This document shows, piece after piece, positions 17,502-26,124 of a DNA stretch of 64,000 nucleotides (the stretch's first letter is position 1; each line of letters starts with the position of its first letter). The notes under the pieces were generated by a model. It saw only the letters and a program-made list of their open reading frames with translations, did not search any database and was not told where the DNA came from. The stretch comes from CAWIUB01 sp963839175 (GTDB taxonomy: Bacteria > Actinomycetota > Actinomycetes > Mycobacteriales > Jatrophihabitantaceae), in NCBI GenBank assembly GCA_963839175.1, contig CAWIUB010000030.1:124001-188000 (forward strand), read 5' to 3'. A program made the translations under genes and the position numbers.

Positions 17502-19190
17502 ATGACAACGCTTGCGGTTTCCGGCCCAGCCCGGGTCGAATACGGCGAGGTGTTTACGCGGCGCTGGGTCGTCGATCTGATGCTCGACTTGGCCGGATAC
17601 ACGGCGGCCACCAATCTCACGAGGCTTACCGTCGTCGAGCCCAGTGTTGGCTCAGGGGCGTTCGTCGGACCGATACTTGATCGACTGCTCGACTCCCGCG
17701 AGGCCCACGCGGCTGAACAGCCGTGGGAGGTGTTGTCGAGCTGCATTCGCGGGTGGGATCTTCAGGCTGACCACATCGAGTCCACACGGAACCTGGCGGT
17801 CGCCTCGCTGATCGCGGCTGGATGTCCCGAGCCCGTTGCTATCGACCTTGCTCGCGGATGGCTGCAAGTCGGCGACTTCCTCCTCGCCGATCGTGGCGCC
17901 TCGACGGCCGATCTCGTGATCGGCAACCCGCCCTACATCCGCATTGAGGACTTGCCTGCCGAACTGCTTGCCGCGTATCGGAGCTCCTGTCCGACCATGG
18001 GCGGTCGCAGCGACATCTTCGTCGGCTTCTACGAACACGGCCTGGATCTCTTGGCCCCCGATGGCCGCCTGGCATATATCTGTGCGGATCGCTGGATGAG
18101 GAACGCCTACGGTCGAGCGTTGCGGCGATTGATCCTCGAAGGCGGGTTCGCTGCTGATGTCGTGCTGATCATGCACGAGGTCGATGCGTTCGAAGCTTCA
18201 GTCAGCGCCTACCCCGCGGTCACGGTCCTTCGGCGTGGTGACCAGGGCGTTGTCGTCAACGGCGAGGCTGGGAGCAACTTCGGCGAAGCGGATGCCGCTC
18301 GGTTCGCGGATTGGGCCGATGGCTCGGATGAGCGACCACCGGTCGGTAGCAAGTTTGACGCTGCCAGGCTATCGGGATGGCACACCACGGACGACTCGTG
18401 GCCGGACGGCCCGCCAGAAACGCTCGCTTGGCTTGAGGAGCTGGCCGACCATTTTCCGCTCCTCGAAGATCGTGCATCGGGAACCCGCATCGGGATCGGC
18501 GTGGCGACCGGGGCAGATCGCGTATTTGTTGTCGGGCCTGGGGAGTTACCTAAGGTCGAAAGTGACCGGCTGTTGCCCCTCGCTATGTCGGCGGACATCA
18601 AGTCTGGGTCCTTCAATTGGGTGGGGAACCACCTCGTAGACCCGTGGACTCGTGACAGCACCGGTTTGATCAACCTCGCGCGGTATCCGGCCACGGCCGC
18701 GTACCTTGAGCGGCATGCTTCGGCGCTCAGCCGTCGACACGTGGCACAGAGGACTGCGGCCTGGTACCGGACGATTGACCGAGTCAACCATGACTTGCTG
18801 GCTCGACCGATGCTCGTCATGGAGGACATGAAGGCACAGGCACATCCCGTCTTCGTGCCCAAGGGTTTCTATCCGCACCACAATCTCTACTACGTTGTCT
18901 CCGACGCATGGGACCTCGAAGTGCTCGGCGGCTTGCTTCTCTCGAACGTCGTCGAGCGTCAGGTTGCGGCGTATTGCGTGAAGATGCGCGGCGGTACGCT
19001 CCGCTTCCAGGCGCAATACCTGAGGCGGATCCGGTGCCCTCGACCTGGCAACCTCGGCGCAGACGTGGCGGCCGCACTCGCCACAGCGTTCCGGCGCCGT
19101 GACCGTGACGCCGCAACCGTGGCCGCCCTCGCCGCCTACGACTTGCCGAGTCTTCCGGGCCGAGCTCCGACCGACGTGCGATCGAGCTAG
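17502..19190 (+). CDS. Type II N6-adenine DNA methyltransferase
   Basis: A 562-residue modification enzyme. The N-terminal half holds the SAM-binding motif (VVEPSVGSGAFVGPIL) and the catalytic NPPY in DLVIGNPPYIRIEDL, with the order typical of gamma-class N6-adenine methylases; the C-terminal half, about 330-562, is the target recognition region ending in RGGTLRFQAQYLRRIRCP. An alternative ATG lies at 17472; neither start has a clear ribosome binding site. It stands 74 bases after the HNH gene and 39 bases before the PaeR7I-type endonuclease, so it is the protecting methylase of that system. Expected methylation is of adenine within CTCGAG if the pair follows the PaeR7I/XhoI family. Confidence 0.88.
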   Translation: MTTLAVSGPARVEYGEVFTRRWVVDLMLDLAGYTAATNLTRLTVVEPSVGSGAFVGPILDRLLDSREAHAAEQPWEVLSSCIRGWDLQADHIESTRNLAVASLIAAGCPEPVAIDLARGWLQVGDFLLADRGASTADLVIGNPPYIRIEDLPAELLAAYRSSCPTMGGRSDIFVGFYEHGLDLLAPDGRLAYICADRWMRNAYGRALRRLILEGGFAADVVLIMHEVDAFEASVSAYPAVTVLRRGDQGVVVNGEAGSNFGEADAARFADWADGSDERPPVGSKFDAARLSGWHTTDDSWPDGPPETLAWLEELADHFPLLEDRASGTRIGIGVATGADRVFVVGPGELPKVESDRLLPLAMSADIKSGSFNWVGNHLVDPWTRDSTGLINLARYPATAAYLERHASALSRRHVAQRTAAWYRTIDRVNHDLLARPMLVMEDMKAQAHPVFVPKGFYPHHNLYYVVSDAWDLEVLGGLLLSNVVERQVAAYCVKMRGGTLRFQAQYLRRIRCPRPGNLGADVAAALATAFRRRDRDAATVAALAAYDLPSLPGRAPTDVRSS

Positions 19191-19229
19191 CGTTCGAATG
19201 GCCATGTCCCACAGCGCCGGAGCAACCCG

Positions 19230-19949
19230 GTGACGCCAGAAGAGCGCGATCGCATCAAAACCGCAGTTGAGCGTTGGTTTGGCTCCAAACTGGAGCAGGC
19301 AGCCCGATCCGCCCTCGCTGGTAAGGCACAAGCCGGCACGAGGTCGTCGGTGACCGGCGGGCTGCATCTGGAAGGCTTTGAGCAGTTGATCATCGAGGAG
19401 ATCGGGGCGATCGGAGTTCAGAACTTGCGCGTTCTCAAGAACCGCAATGCGACGCTCGTCGGCTGGTACCGCAGCAGCAAGTCATGGGACCTCCTCGTGT
19501 TACAGGACGATCTGCCCGTCCTGTCCGTCGAGTACAAGAGCATGGAAGGCAGTGAGGGCAAGAACCTCAACAACCGTGCTGACGAGATGTTTGGGGTTGC
19601 CGAGGACGCACGCGAGGCCGAAGCGCACGGCCTTCTTCCGAAGGAACTTCGTCGCGCGTACGTCTTCATCATGGAGGCGACCGAGGCATCGACGGTGCCC
19701 GTTGCCGTAGGAGACCCCATTGGCGCGCCCGACCCGATATTTCAGGGCGCCAGCTACCTCCAGCGGATGGCGATCATGCTCTCGCGAATGCGGGACAGCG
19801 GCCTGTACCACCTTGTATGGGCATTGGGCGCGGTACGCGAGTCTCTCGATTTCGTTGAACCGGATTCAGCGGTCGGCTGGGATCGGTTCGCGGCAGACTT
19901 GCGGTCAGGCTTCGCTCACGGTCGCCCCGTTGAGGCGCCATCCCCGTGA
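19230..19949 (+). CDS. PaeR7I/XhoI-family type II restriction endonuclease
   Basis: A 239-residue protein with the signature of the XhoI/PaeR7I family: the catalytic VEYKS strand at about residue 92-96 (equivalent to the ELKS acid/lysine pair) followed by the KNLNNRADEMFG stretch. The family cuts CTCGAG. Such sites exist in this window (for example at 6875), so the host must be protected by the adjacent methylase. GTG start at 19230 with a weak GGAG upstream. The gene ends about 100 bases before a minus-strand housekeeping gene, which marks the right border of the island. Confidence 0.85.
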   Translation: MTPEERDRIKTAVERWFGSKLEQAARSALAGKAQAGTRSSVTGGLHLEGFEQLIIEEIGAIGVQNLRVLKNRNATLVGWYRSSKSWDLLVLQDDLPVLSVEYKSMEGSEGKNLNNRADEMFGVAEDAREAEAHGLLPKELRRAYVFIMEATEASTVPVAVGDPIGAPDPIFQGASYLQRMAIMLSRMRDSGLYHLVWALGAVRESLDFVEPDSAVGWDRFAADLRSGFAHGRPVEAPSP

Positions 19950-20044
19950 TTGGAGACAGTGGCCGAAACGTTGTGCGGCCGGCTCGTCGCCAGCTGTTAG
20001 TGGTCGCCAGTTTGCGATACGCCGGTCGGGATGGCGACGAGGGC

Positions 20045-20476
20045 TTAGCGAAGGAGCTTCTCGCCGGGACCTTCGCCGGGCTCGTCGGGGTAGGACGAGG
20101 CCTCCCGGAAGGCGGCCTGCAATGTCTTGACGCCGTCGCGCAACGGCTGGCGATGGATGCCCAGGAAATCCTGAGCGGCCGCCACCAACCCGGCGAGCGC
20201 GGTGATCAGCCGGCGGGCCTCGTCCAGGTCCAGCATCGGCTCCCCATCCGGGGCGAGGCCCAGCTTGTCCGCCGACGCGCTCATCAGCATCACCGCGGCG
20301 CGGCTGATGACCTCGACGGAGGGGATGTCGCCGAGGTCGCGGACCGGCAGGTCGTCCAGGGTGTCGAAGCCGTGTCCGGGCAGCGGAATGCCGTCGGTGG
20401 GGTGCGCCCGCGACGCACTGCCCGGAATCCCGGACGCCATGCCGGCGTTGCCGGGAATTGGGTCGGTGTCAGCCAC
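20045..20476 (-). CDS. DUF1844 family protein
   Basis: A 143-residue acidic protein read divergently from infC. The middle (SVEVISRAAVMLMSASADKLGL, then LDEARRLITALAGLVAAAQDFLG) matches the two-helix DUF1844 pattern found in actinobacteria directly upstream of infC. The function is unknown. The first 50 residues are low-complexity and rich in Gly, Pro and Asp. The start is GTG 20476. The 288-base gap to infC must hold promoters for both genes. Confidence 0.8.
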   Translation of the reverse strand: MADTDPIPGNAGMASGIPGSASRAHPTDGIPLPGHGFDTLDDLPVRDLGDIPSVEVISRAAVMLMSASADKLGLAPDGEPMLDLDEARRLITALAGLVAAAQDFLGIHRQPLRDGVKTLQAAFREASSYPDEPGEGPGEKLLR

Positions 20477-20655
20477 GCTGCTACCCTGTCATTTGCGACC
20501 AGCCTCCGGCCAACCGGGGGTGTGAAGCGGAAGCCTGAACAGCCTCCCACCCGAGCCGTTGCACATCGTGGCGAGCCGGGTCCGGTCCGCGCCGGTGGCT
20601 ACCAGCCGCCGGCCGGTGCGGTAACTCGCATCGATCCGCGGATCGGTCGGTTCTC

Positions 20656-20686
20656 GGGCCCCGTGCGCACAGTCGCTGCGGGGCCC
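20656..20686 (+). promoter_or_regulatory. GC-rich hairpin in the infC leader
   Basis: GGGCCCCG at 20656-20663 and CGGGGCCC at 20679-20686 form a perfect 8-bp stem around a 15-base loop, about 80 bases before the infC start. There is no T-run, so it is not a simple terminator. Leader structures commonly control infC-rpmI-rplT operons through IF3 or L20; whether this one does is unknown. Confidence 0.35.
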
Positions 20687-20764
20687 CCGGCGACTCGAGG
20701 CAGTTGCGAGACCCGCACCCAGCGATTTACCAAGCACGAACGAGCGCATTATCGAGGAGGTCCC

Positions 20765-21325
20765 ATCAGCTCTGAACCTAGGATCAACGACCGGATCCGT
20801 GTACCGGAGGTTCGTCTCGTCGGCCCCGAGGGCGAGCAGGTCGGCATCGTGCCGATCGGCAAGGCACTCGAACTGGCTGCCGAAGCCGACCTGGATCTGG
20901 TTGAGGTCGCACCCATGGCTCGCCCGCCCGTCTGCAAACTCATGGACTACGGCAAGTTCAAGTACGAGAGCGCACAGAAGGCACGCGAGGCCAGGCGCAA
21001 CCAGACCCTCACCGTCATCAAGGAGATGAAACTCCGTCCGAAGATCGATTCGCATGACTACGAGACCAAGAAGGGTCACGTCGAGCGGTTCCTTCGGCAG
21101 GGCGACAAGGTGAAGGTCACGATCATGTTCCGTGGACGTGAGCAGTCCCGGCCCGAGCTCGGATTCCGCCTGCTGCAGCGGCTCGCCGAAGACATCGCCG
21201 AGCTCGGTTTCGTCGAGTCCTCGCCCAAGCAGGACGGCCGCAACATGATCATGGTGGTCGCGCCGCACCGCGGCGCCAAGACCCGTCCGGTCCGCAACAC
21301 CGGCCCGAATGCCGAAATCGCCTAG
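20765..21325 (+). CDS. infC: Translation initiation factor IF-3
   Basis: Binds the 30S subunit and checks the start codon and initiator tRNA. The family sequence begins ISSEPRINDRIRVPEVRLVG, and the frame has no ATG, GTG or TTG there; an ATC at 20765-20767 follows GAGGAGG by four bases. ATC is therefore the likely start, translated as Met. Rare starts (AUU, AUC, AUA) are the known basis of IF3 autocontrol in other bacteria. The 186-residue product has both the N-domain (to about 75) and the C-domain (VKEMKLRPKID onward). First gene of infC-rpmI-rplT. Confidence 0.93.
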   Translation: MSSEPRINDRIRVPEVRLVGPEGEQVGIVPIGKALELAAEADLDLVEVAPMARPPVCKLMDYGKFKYESAQKAREARRNQTLTVIKEMKLRPKIDSHDYETKKGHVERFLRQGDKVKVTIMFRGREQSRPELGFRLLQRLAEDIAELGFVESSPKQDGRNMIMVVAPHRGAKTRPVRNTGPNAEIA

Positions 21326-21337
21326 AGGAAGCCGTCA

Positions 21338-21532
21338 ATGCCGAAGAACAAGACCCACAGCGGGATGAAGAAGCGCGTCAAGGTGACGGGCACCGGCAAG
21401 CTGCTCACTCAGCACGCCGGCAAGCGCCACCTGCTCGAGCGCAAGCCGTCCAGGCTGACCCGTCGCCTCACTGGCACCAAGCCGATCGCCGAGGTCGACG
21501 CGCCGCGCGTCAAGAAGCTCCTCGGCCGCTAG
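21338..21532 (+). CDS. rpmI: 50S ribosomal protein L35
   Basis: A 64-residue, very basic protein beginning MPKNKTHSGMKKRVKVTGTG, the L35 signature, ending in VKKLLGR. It lies 12 bases after infC and 45 bases before rplT in the standard order. Confidence 0.97.
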   Translation: MPKNKTHSGMKKRVKVTGTGKLLTQHAGKRHLLERKPSRLTRRLTGTKPIAEVDAPRVKKLLGR

Positions 21533-21577
21533 TACCGCCACAAAGCGACAGCAAGGTACCCGACCAAAGGAAGAACA

Positions 21578-21973
21578 GTGACACGCGTCAAGCGGGCAGT
21601 GAACGCCCACAAGAAGCGCCGGAGCACCCTCGAGGCCGCTTCCGGCTACCGAGGTCAACGCTCGCGCTTGTACCGCAAGGCCAAGGAGCAGCTGCTCCAT
21701 TCCGCGACGTACTCCTACCGTGACCGCAAGGCACGCAAGGGCGATTTCCGTCAACTGTGGATCACCCGCATCAACGCGGCAGCACGGGCCAACGACATCA
21801 CCTACAACCGCCTCGTCCAGGGTCTGCGGCTGGCCGGTGTGACGGTCGACCGCAAGATGCTGGCGGACTTGGCGGTCACCGACGAGGCGGCCTTCGCCGC
21901 GCTCGTCGAGGTGGCGCGGGCGGCTATCGCCGAGGTCGGCACGGGCGGCGCGGCCCAATCTCCGGCCGCCTGA
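21578..21973 (+). CDS. rplT: 50S ribosomal protein L20
   Basis: A 131-residue L20 with the N-terminal basic extension (TRVKRAVNAHKKRRSTLEAA, GYRGQRSRLYRKAKEQ) that threads into the 23S rRNA, and the globular C-terminal domain (WITRINAAARANDITYNRLVQGL). It starts with GTG after an AAGGAAGAACA stretch that can act as ribosome binding site. Essential early assembly protein of the large subunit. Confidence 0.97.
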   Translation: MTRVKRAVNAHKKRRSTLEAASGYRGQRSRLYRKAKEQLLHSATYSYRDRKARKGDFRQLWITRINAAARANDITYNRLVQGLRLAGVTVDRKMLADLAVTDEAAFAALVEVARAAIAEVGTGGAAQSPAA

Positions 21974-21980
21974 CCTCACC

Positions 21981-22790
21981 ATGCCCCGGTCGGGGACCCC
22001 GCTCGCCGACTCGAACGCCCGGCTCGCAGCGGCACGTCGGCTAACTCGGCGGGCAGTCCGCCGCGAGACCGGGCGTTTCCTCGCCGAGGGGCCGCAGGCG
22101 GTCCGGGAGGCGCTCGCTCGCCCGGAGGTCGTGGTCGAGGTGTTCGCCACCGCCGAGGCGTTGTCCAGACACGCGTCACTCGTCGAGGCGGCAGCCGTGC
22201 CTGTCGAGCAGATCAGCGGCAAAGCAGCCGCGGCGCTGTCCGAGACCGTGCACCCGCAGGGGATCGTTGCGGTGTGCCGCCGTGTCGATGTGCCGCTTGC
22301 CGACGCGTTCGCGCGTCGTCCTCGGCTCGGCGCGGCGCTCGTGGAGCCCAACGACCCCGGCAACCTCGGGACGATCCTGCGAACCGCCGATGCTGCGGGT
22401 GCCGACGCAGTCGCCATCGGCGCGGGCGGCGTCGACGTATACAACGGCAAGGCTGTTCGAGCGTCGGCCGGCAGCCTCTTCCACCTCGACGTCGTGGTCG
22501 ACGCTGACGTGACCGAGCTGCTGACCGCGGCGCGATCGGCCCGGCTGCTAGTCCTCGCCACGACCAGCGGGGGATCCTGCGACCTCGATGACGTGCCGCT
22601 CGGCGAGCCGACGCTGTGGCTGTTCGGCAACGAGGCGCGCGGCCTGCCGGCGAACGTGGTCGAGGCGGCGGATGAGAATGTCCGGGTGCCGATCTACGGC
22701 CGTGCCGAGAGCCTGAACCTGTCGGCCGCAGCTGCCCTGTGCCTCTACGCGTCGGCCCGGGCCCAACTCCGGTTGCCACGGGTGGGATGA
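21981..22790 (+). CDS. SpoU/TrmH-family rRNA 2'-O-methyltransferase (TsnR-like)
   Basis: A 269-residue RNA ribose methylase. The N-terminal substrate-binding domain (to about 100) is followed by the SPOUT fold with its three motifs: EPNDPGNLGTILRTADA, LWLFGNEARGLP and VPIYGRAESLNLSAAAALCLY, which form the knotted SAM site. The position after rplT is the conserved place of tsnR (Rv1644-like) genes in actinobacteria. The exact nucleotide target is not predictable here. It begins 8 bases after rplT. Confidence 0.88.
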   Translation: MPRSGTPLADSNARLAAARRLTRRAVRRETGRFLAEGPQAVREALARPEVVVEVFATAEALSRHASLVEAAAVPVEQISGKAAAALSETVHPQGIVAVCRRVDVPLADAFARRPRLGAALVEPNDPGNLGTILRTADAAGADAVAIGAGGVDVYNGKAVRASAGSLFHLDVVVDADVTELLTAARSARLLVLATTSGGSCDLDDVPLGEPTLWLFGNEARGLPANVVEAADENVRVPIYGRAESLNLSAAAALCLYASARAQLRLPRVG

Positions 22791-22794
22791 CGCG

Positions 22795-23172
22795 TCAGAG
22801 ACCGTGCGCGGAAGGGTGCCGAGGCTCGTAGAGCAGCATCTCGCCGGCTCCGGGCACCTTCAGCACCGTGGTGCGCCCAAACCCCGCGTTCCGGATCTCC
22901 CGCGAGAATTCCGCGCCCTTGGCCGAGAGTTCTGCAACGGTCTGCTCGATGTCGTCGCACATCAGGGAGATCTCATGATGCTGATCGGTCGACCAAGCCT
23001 CGCCACCCTGAGTGTCCGAGGTCGGGTGCACGCCGAGCTCGGACGGCCCGGTCTTGAAGATGAGCCACCGATCACCGGCGTCGACGTATGGCCAACCCAA
23101 CACATCTGCGAAGAACGCACGCGCAGCGTCGGCGTCGTCGGCGTAGACCAGTGTGTGTACGGCCATGATCAT
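22795..23172 (-). CDS. VOC (glyoxalase-like) family protein
   Basis: A 125-residue single-unit VOC protein: AVHTLVYADDADAARAFFADVLGW at the N-terminus, a central WSTDQHHEISLMCDDIEQTVAEL strand-helix unit with a possible metal His, and a final EMLLYEP ligand strand. Substrate unknown. The ATG at 23172 lies seven bases after TAGTGT (23180-23185, minus strand), a likely -10 box of a leaderless transcript; ATG 23166 is the alternative. It converges on the SpoU gene. Confidence 0.75.
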   Translation of the reverse strand: MIMAVHTLVYADDADAARAFFADVLGWPYVDAGDRWLIFKTGPSELGVHPTSDTQGGEAWSTDQHHEISLMCDDIEQTVAELSAKGAEFSREIRNAGFGRTTVLKVPGAGEMLLYEPRHPSAHGL

Positions 23173-23218
23173 GTTTGAGACACTAGAGCCTGTTGTAGGC
23201 CTCAATCGCGGAGGAGAC

Positions 23219-23935
23219 TCACCGGGCCATGAGAACGGCGCTGCGCTGCTGCTCGGACAGTGGCTTGATGGCCTCGCGGATCGTCACTCCCGAGGCGCGC
23301 CTCGCCCGCGGTAGCAGCCACGTGTAGACCAAGTCGGGTCGCTTCTTGGCGGTCTCGCGCAGCACCCAGCCGGTCGCCTTGCGCACGAAGAACTCCTTGT
23401 CTTCAAGCATGGCGTCCGCATATCCGGAGAAGCGCTCGAACTCGCCCTGGCCGCGGCCCAACGGTCCTAGTAGTGCGAGCAGCGCGGCCCGCCGGAGCCA
23501 GAAGTCCTGGTCTGTCGCCCAGCGGTCGAGCACCACGCCCAGCTCCGGGTGGCGCTCGGCGAGACCGCCGATAACCGACGCGGCGAGCGGGTCGACAATC
23601 GCCCAGGTGCGTGACTCTCGTAGCAGACGCTCGAGGAGGACCACGTCCTGTCCCCCTAGCAGGGTGTGGTAAGTCTCGAGGAGTTCGACCGCGACCATGC
23701 GTCGTTCGTGGACCGGCGCCACCCACAGCGCCTCCACGAGACCCACCAGGTCGTCGTGGCTGAGTTCGGGATGCTGTGAGGCGACGTCTTGGGCCACGGA
23801 GCGGATGGCAGGCACGCTCGTGCCGTAGTGCTCCAGTTCGCTCTTCAGGTAGGCCTTCTCGTGCACAGCGCGTCCGGGCGTGCCTTTGGCGCGGAGCGCG
23901 GCATCGATCTGGTCAACGAGCCGCGTGACATCCAC
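23219..23935 (-). CDS. DNA alkylation repair protein, AlkD-like
   Basis: A 238-residue HEAT-repeat protein of the AlkC/AlkD glycosylase group, which excises bulky or cationic alkylated purines without flipping the base. Seen: AYLKSELEHYGTSVPAIR near the N-terminus, TWAIVDPLAAS with the conserved Trp and catalytic Asp, DFWLRRAALLAL and FFVRKATGWVLRE repeats. GTG 23935 is preferred to ATG 23992 because TACGAT stands seven bases before it (23943-23948, minus strand), the leaderless pattern seen elsewhere in the window, and family similarity starts there. Confidence 0.82.
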   Translation of the reverse strand: MDVTRLVDQIDAALRAKGTPGRAVHEKAYLKSELEHYGTSVPAIRSVAQDVASQHPELSHDDLVGLVEALWVAPVHERRMVAVELLETYHTLLGGQDVVLLERLLRESRTWAIVDPLAASVIGGLAERHPELGVVLDRWATDQDFWLRRAALLALLGPLGRGQGEFERFSGYADAMLEDKEFFVRKATGWVLRETAKKRPDLVYTWLLPRARRASGVTIREAIKPLSEQQRSAVLMAR

Positions 23936-23992
23936 TCCGCGGATCGTAGGGGTTAAGTGAGAGCCATATGAAACGTCTGCCTGTGTGGCCAT

Positions 23993-24438
23993 GGCGATAT
24001 CCTGTCGCCCGTTCCGAGGGGTGAGTCGCGTTCTCGAACCGGCACCCGCCGGATCCCATCATCGGTGTCACGCGGCATCCAACCGAAGGCTGGCCAGCCC
24101 AGCAGGGCGTTTCGGTGGCCGAGGTTGGGCATTCTCGTTGGCAACTCCGCCGGGCCCAAAGTAAGGGCCAGTCCGTGGTGCGCTATCCCTACAGCGGTAG
24201 ATCGTGATTTGGACGCCTTCCGCCCCGATGGAGGATCGCTAACCGGCCCTCATGATCTCGGCTGAATCTGCTAATTTCCGCACACCCAGCCGAGATCATG
24301 AAGCTGCATCATGTGCCGCCCGTGATCCGACCTCGTTCATACGGAGATCGTGACGATGTACTCAGACAAGCGGAGCCGGAAAAGACCGACTCTCGGGAAA
24401 TCACACAGGCTCGCGGCAAATGTCCGATCGGGGCGGCC
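23993..24438. other. Intergenic region with a long inverted repeat
   Basis: About 445 bases between the AlkD-like gene and the methyltransferase gene, with lower GC than the surroundings. No coding frame is convincing. Its main feature is the 14-bp inverted repeat at 24251-24300. Confidence 0.4.
24251..24300. repeat. Perfect 14-bp inverted repeat
   Basis: CATGATCTCGGCTG at 24251-24264 is exactly mirrored by CAGCCGAGATCATG at 24287-24300 around a 22-base AT-richer centre. There is no T-run after it, so it is not an ordinary terminator. It could be an operator, a repeat-family member or the edge of a small mobile element. Confidence 0.6.
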
Positions 24439-25518
24439 TCAGCGGCTGAGGCAATAGAAGCGCCAGAATCCGAAGTCGTCGATGGGCAGGATCTCGAACG
24501 TGCCGAGCCCGGCCTCGCGTGCGTATCTCTGCAACGTGTCCGGACGCATCACAGTGCCGGTGGCAGCACTGGGTGGGTCGGCCATCCCGTCGGGCAGGCA
24601 GATCAGAAGGCTGAATCCGTACATCAGGCGCTCGACCACGTCTCCCGGCGCGTGGAACGAATCAGCAACCGCCTCGTCCATCACGACGACGCAGCCCTGC
24701 GGTGTCAGCGCGCGGGCTGCCGCCGCGAGCACTTCGACCGGACGCGGCATATCGTGCACGCACTCGAACGCGAACACCGCGTCGTAAGCGCCATCCAGCG
24801 CCGCCGCGTCTCCGGACGTGAATCGCACCCGATCCGCCACCGCGGCGTCCGCAGCGTTCGATTGGGCCGTCTCGATCGAGGCGGCATCGGTGTCGAACCC
24901 GTCGACCGACGCGTGGGGATATGCCCGCGCCAGCGCGATGCTCGACCAGCCGACACCACAGCCGATGTCGGCGATACGTGCCTTCGGACGCCGCAACACG
25001 TCGTTCAAGGGCGGGACACCGGCGAGAGCTCCGGGCAGAATCTGCTCGTACCAGGGGCGGTTCATGTCACCTTGCGACTCGCGTGCGTCGGTGCCGTACT
25101 GCCTCCAGGGCACGCCGCCGCCGGTCCGGTACGCGCTGAGCAGCGCTGGCGACTGCACGGCAGCGGCGGCGAGCATGCGCGCGAGCGGCGCCAGGTAGGA
25201 GAGGCTGTTCTCATCGGTGAGCACCGCAGCCGTCGCCGACGGCAACGAGAAGCGCCGACGCTCCGGGTCCTCCACATCGTCGACGGCGATGAGCCCCGTC
25301 ACTGCCTGCTGCTCCAGCCACTCCTGCGCGTAACGACCATGCGTGCCCGTACGGTCGGCCAATTCCTTAGGTGTGGCAGGGCCATCGGTCGCAAGCGACC
25401 GATACCACCCCGACCGATCGCCGAGATAGATCGCCAACAGGTCCATGGCACCGACCGCAGCGCCTAGAAGCCGCTCGCTCAGCTCCTCGACGCTTCCGGC
25501 GCGCTGCTCAACACCCAT
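24439..25518 (-). CDS. SAM-dependent methyltransferase with winged-helix N-domain
   Basis: A 359-residue protein. Residues 1 to about 110 form a winged-helix dimerisation domain (LAIYLGDRSGWYRSLATDG, ELADRTGTHGRYAQEWLEQQA). The Rossmann methyltransferase core follows with motif I ADIGCGVGWSSIALARAYP, the acidic VDGFD, and FECVHDMPRPVEVL. This layout resembles small-molecule methylases of actinobacteria; the substrate is unknown. ATG 25518 is chosen because similarity begins with the winged-helix domain just after it; the frame is open further upstream but is not protein-like. Confidence 0.78.
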   Translation of the reverse strand: MGVEQRAGSVEELSERLLGAAVGAMDLLAIYLGDRSGWYRSLATDGPATPKELADRTGTHGRYAQEWLEQQAVTGLIAVDDVEDPERRRFSLPSATAAVLTDENSLSYLAPLARMLAAAAVQSPALLSAYRTGGGVPWRQYGTDARESQGDMNRPWYEQILPGALAGVPPLNDVLRRPKARIADIGCGVGWSSIALARAYPHASVDGFDTDAASIETAQSNAADAAVADRVRFTSGDAAALDGAYDAVFAFECVHDMPRPVEVLAAAARALTPQGCVVVMDEAVADSFHAPGDVVERLMYGFSLLICLPDGMADPPSAATGTVMRPDTLQRYAREAGLGTFEILPIDDFGFWRFYCLSR

Positions 25519-25602
25519 CGTCCGCCCACCCCACTGCGGTCGCGTTGCACGATCATTCCACGACGGAGTCGGCCGCCGGAAGCCTCGTGGTCTGCCCCGG
25601 AC

Positions 25603-26081
25603 ATGACCCGGCTCCCCATGGCGCAGGTCGAGAGCCTGCAACGGCTGCACCACGAGCCGGGCCTGCGAGTCAACGACCTCGCCGCCCGGCACCGGCTGGC
25701 CAGCAATACCGGCAGCGTCCTGGTGCAGCAGATGGTGCTCGCCGACCAGGTCACCCGTACCCCGGACCCGACCGACCGTCGGGGCGGTGCGACTAAACCG
25801 CACCGCCGGCGGCCTGCAGATCTGGCGCGACTGGCAACGGGCCCACGAGTCCCGTTTCGCGGCCGCGCTGGACCGGCTGAGCACCGCCGATTGCAGCCCC
25901 GTCCTCGCCGCCCTGCCCCGCGCTGTCCCGGCTGGTCGACGAGATGGAAACGTCGGACATCATCGCCGCCACCAAACCCAGACATGCCCACCGGCGCAGA
26001 CGAGATCCAGGCGTGACGCCAGCACACCGCGAGGCCTCGTCCTGCCCGGCCGGCACCGGCGCTGGTGGTAGTTTTGCCTGA
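25603..26081 (+). pseudogene. MarR-family regulator, twice frameshifted
   Basis: Three successive frames together read as a MarR winged helix: LHHEPGLRVNDLAARHRLAS and RTPDPTDRR in the first, AVRLNRTAGGLQIWRDWQRA and FAAALDRLSTAD in the second, and LSRLVDEMETSD in the third. The shifts fit one extra G in the GGGG at 25781-25784 and one extra C in the CCCC at about 25915-25918. The first helix expected before residue 1 is also missing. It is divergent from the methyltransferase gene, the usual position of a local regulator. Sequence error or decayed gene cannot be separated here. Confidence 0.6.
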
Positions 26082-26124
26082 CTTCGTAAGCCAGCCACGC
26101 ACCGTCGGAAGGTTCCGTTCCAGG

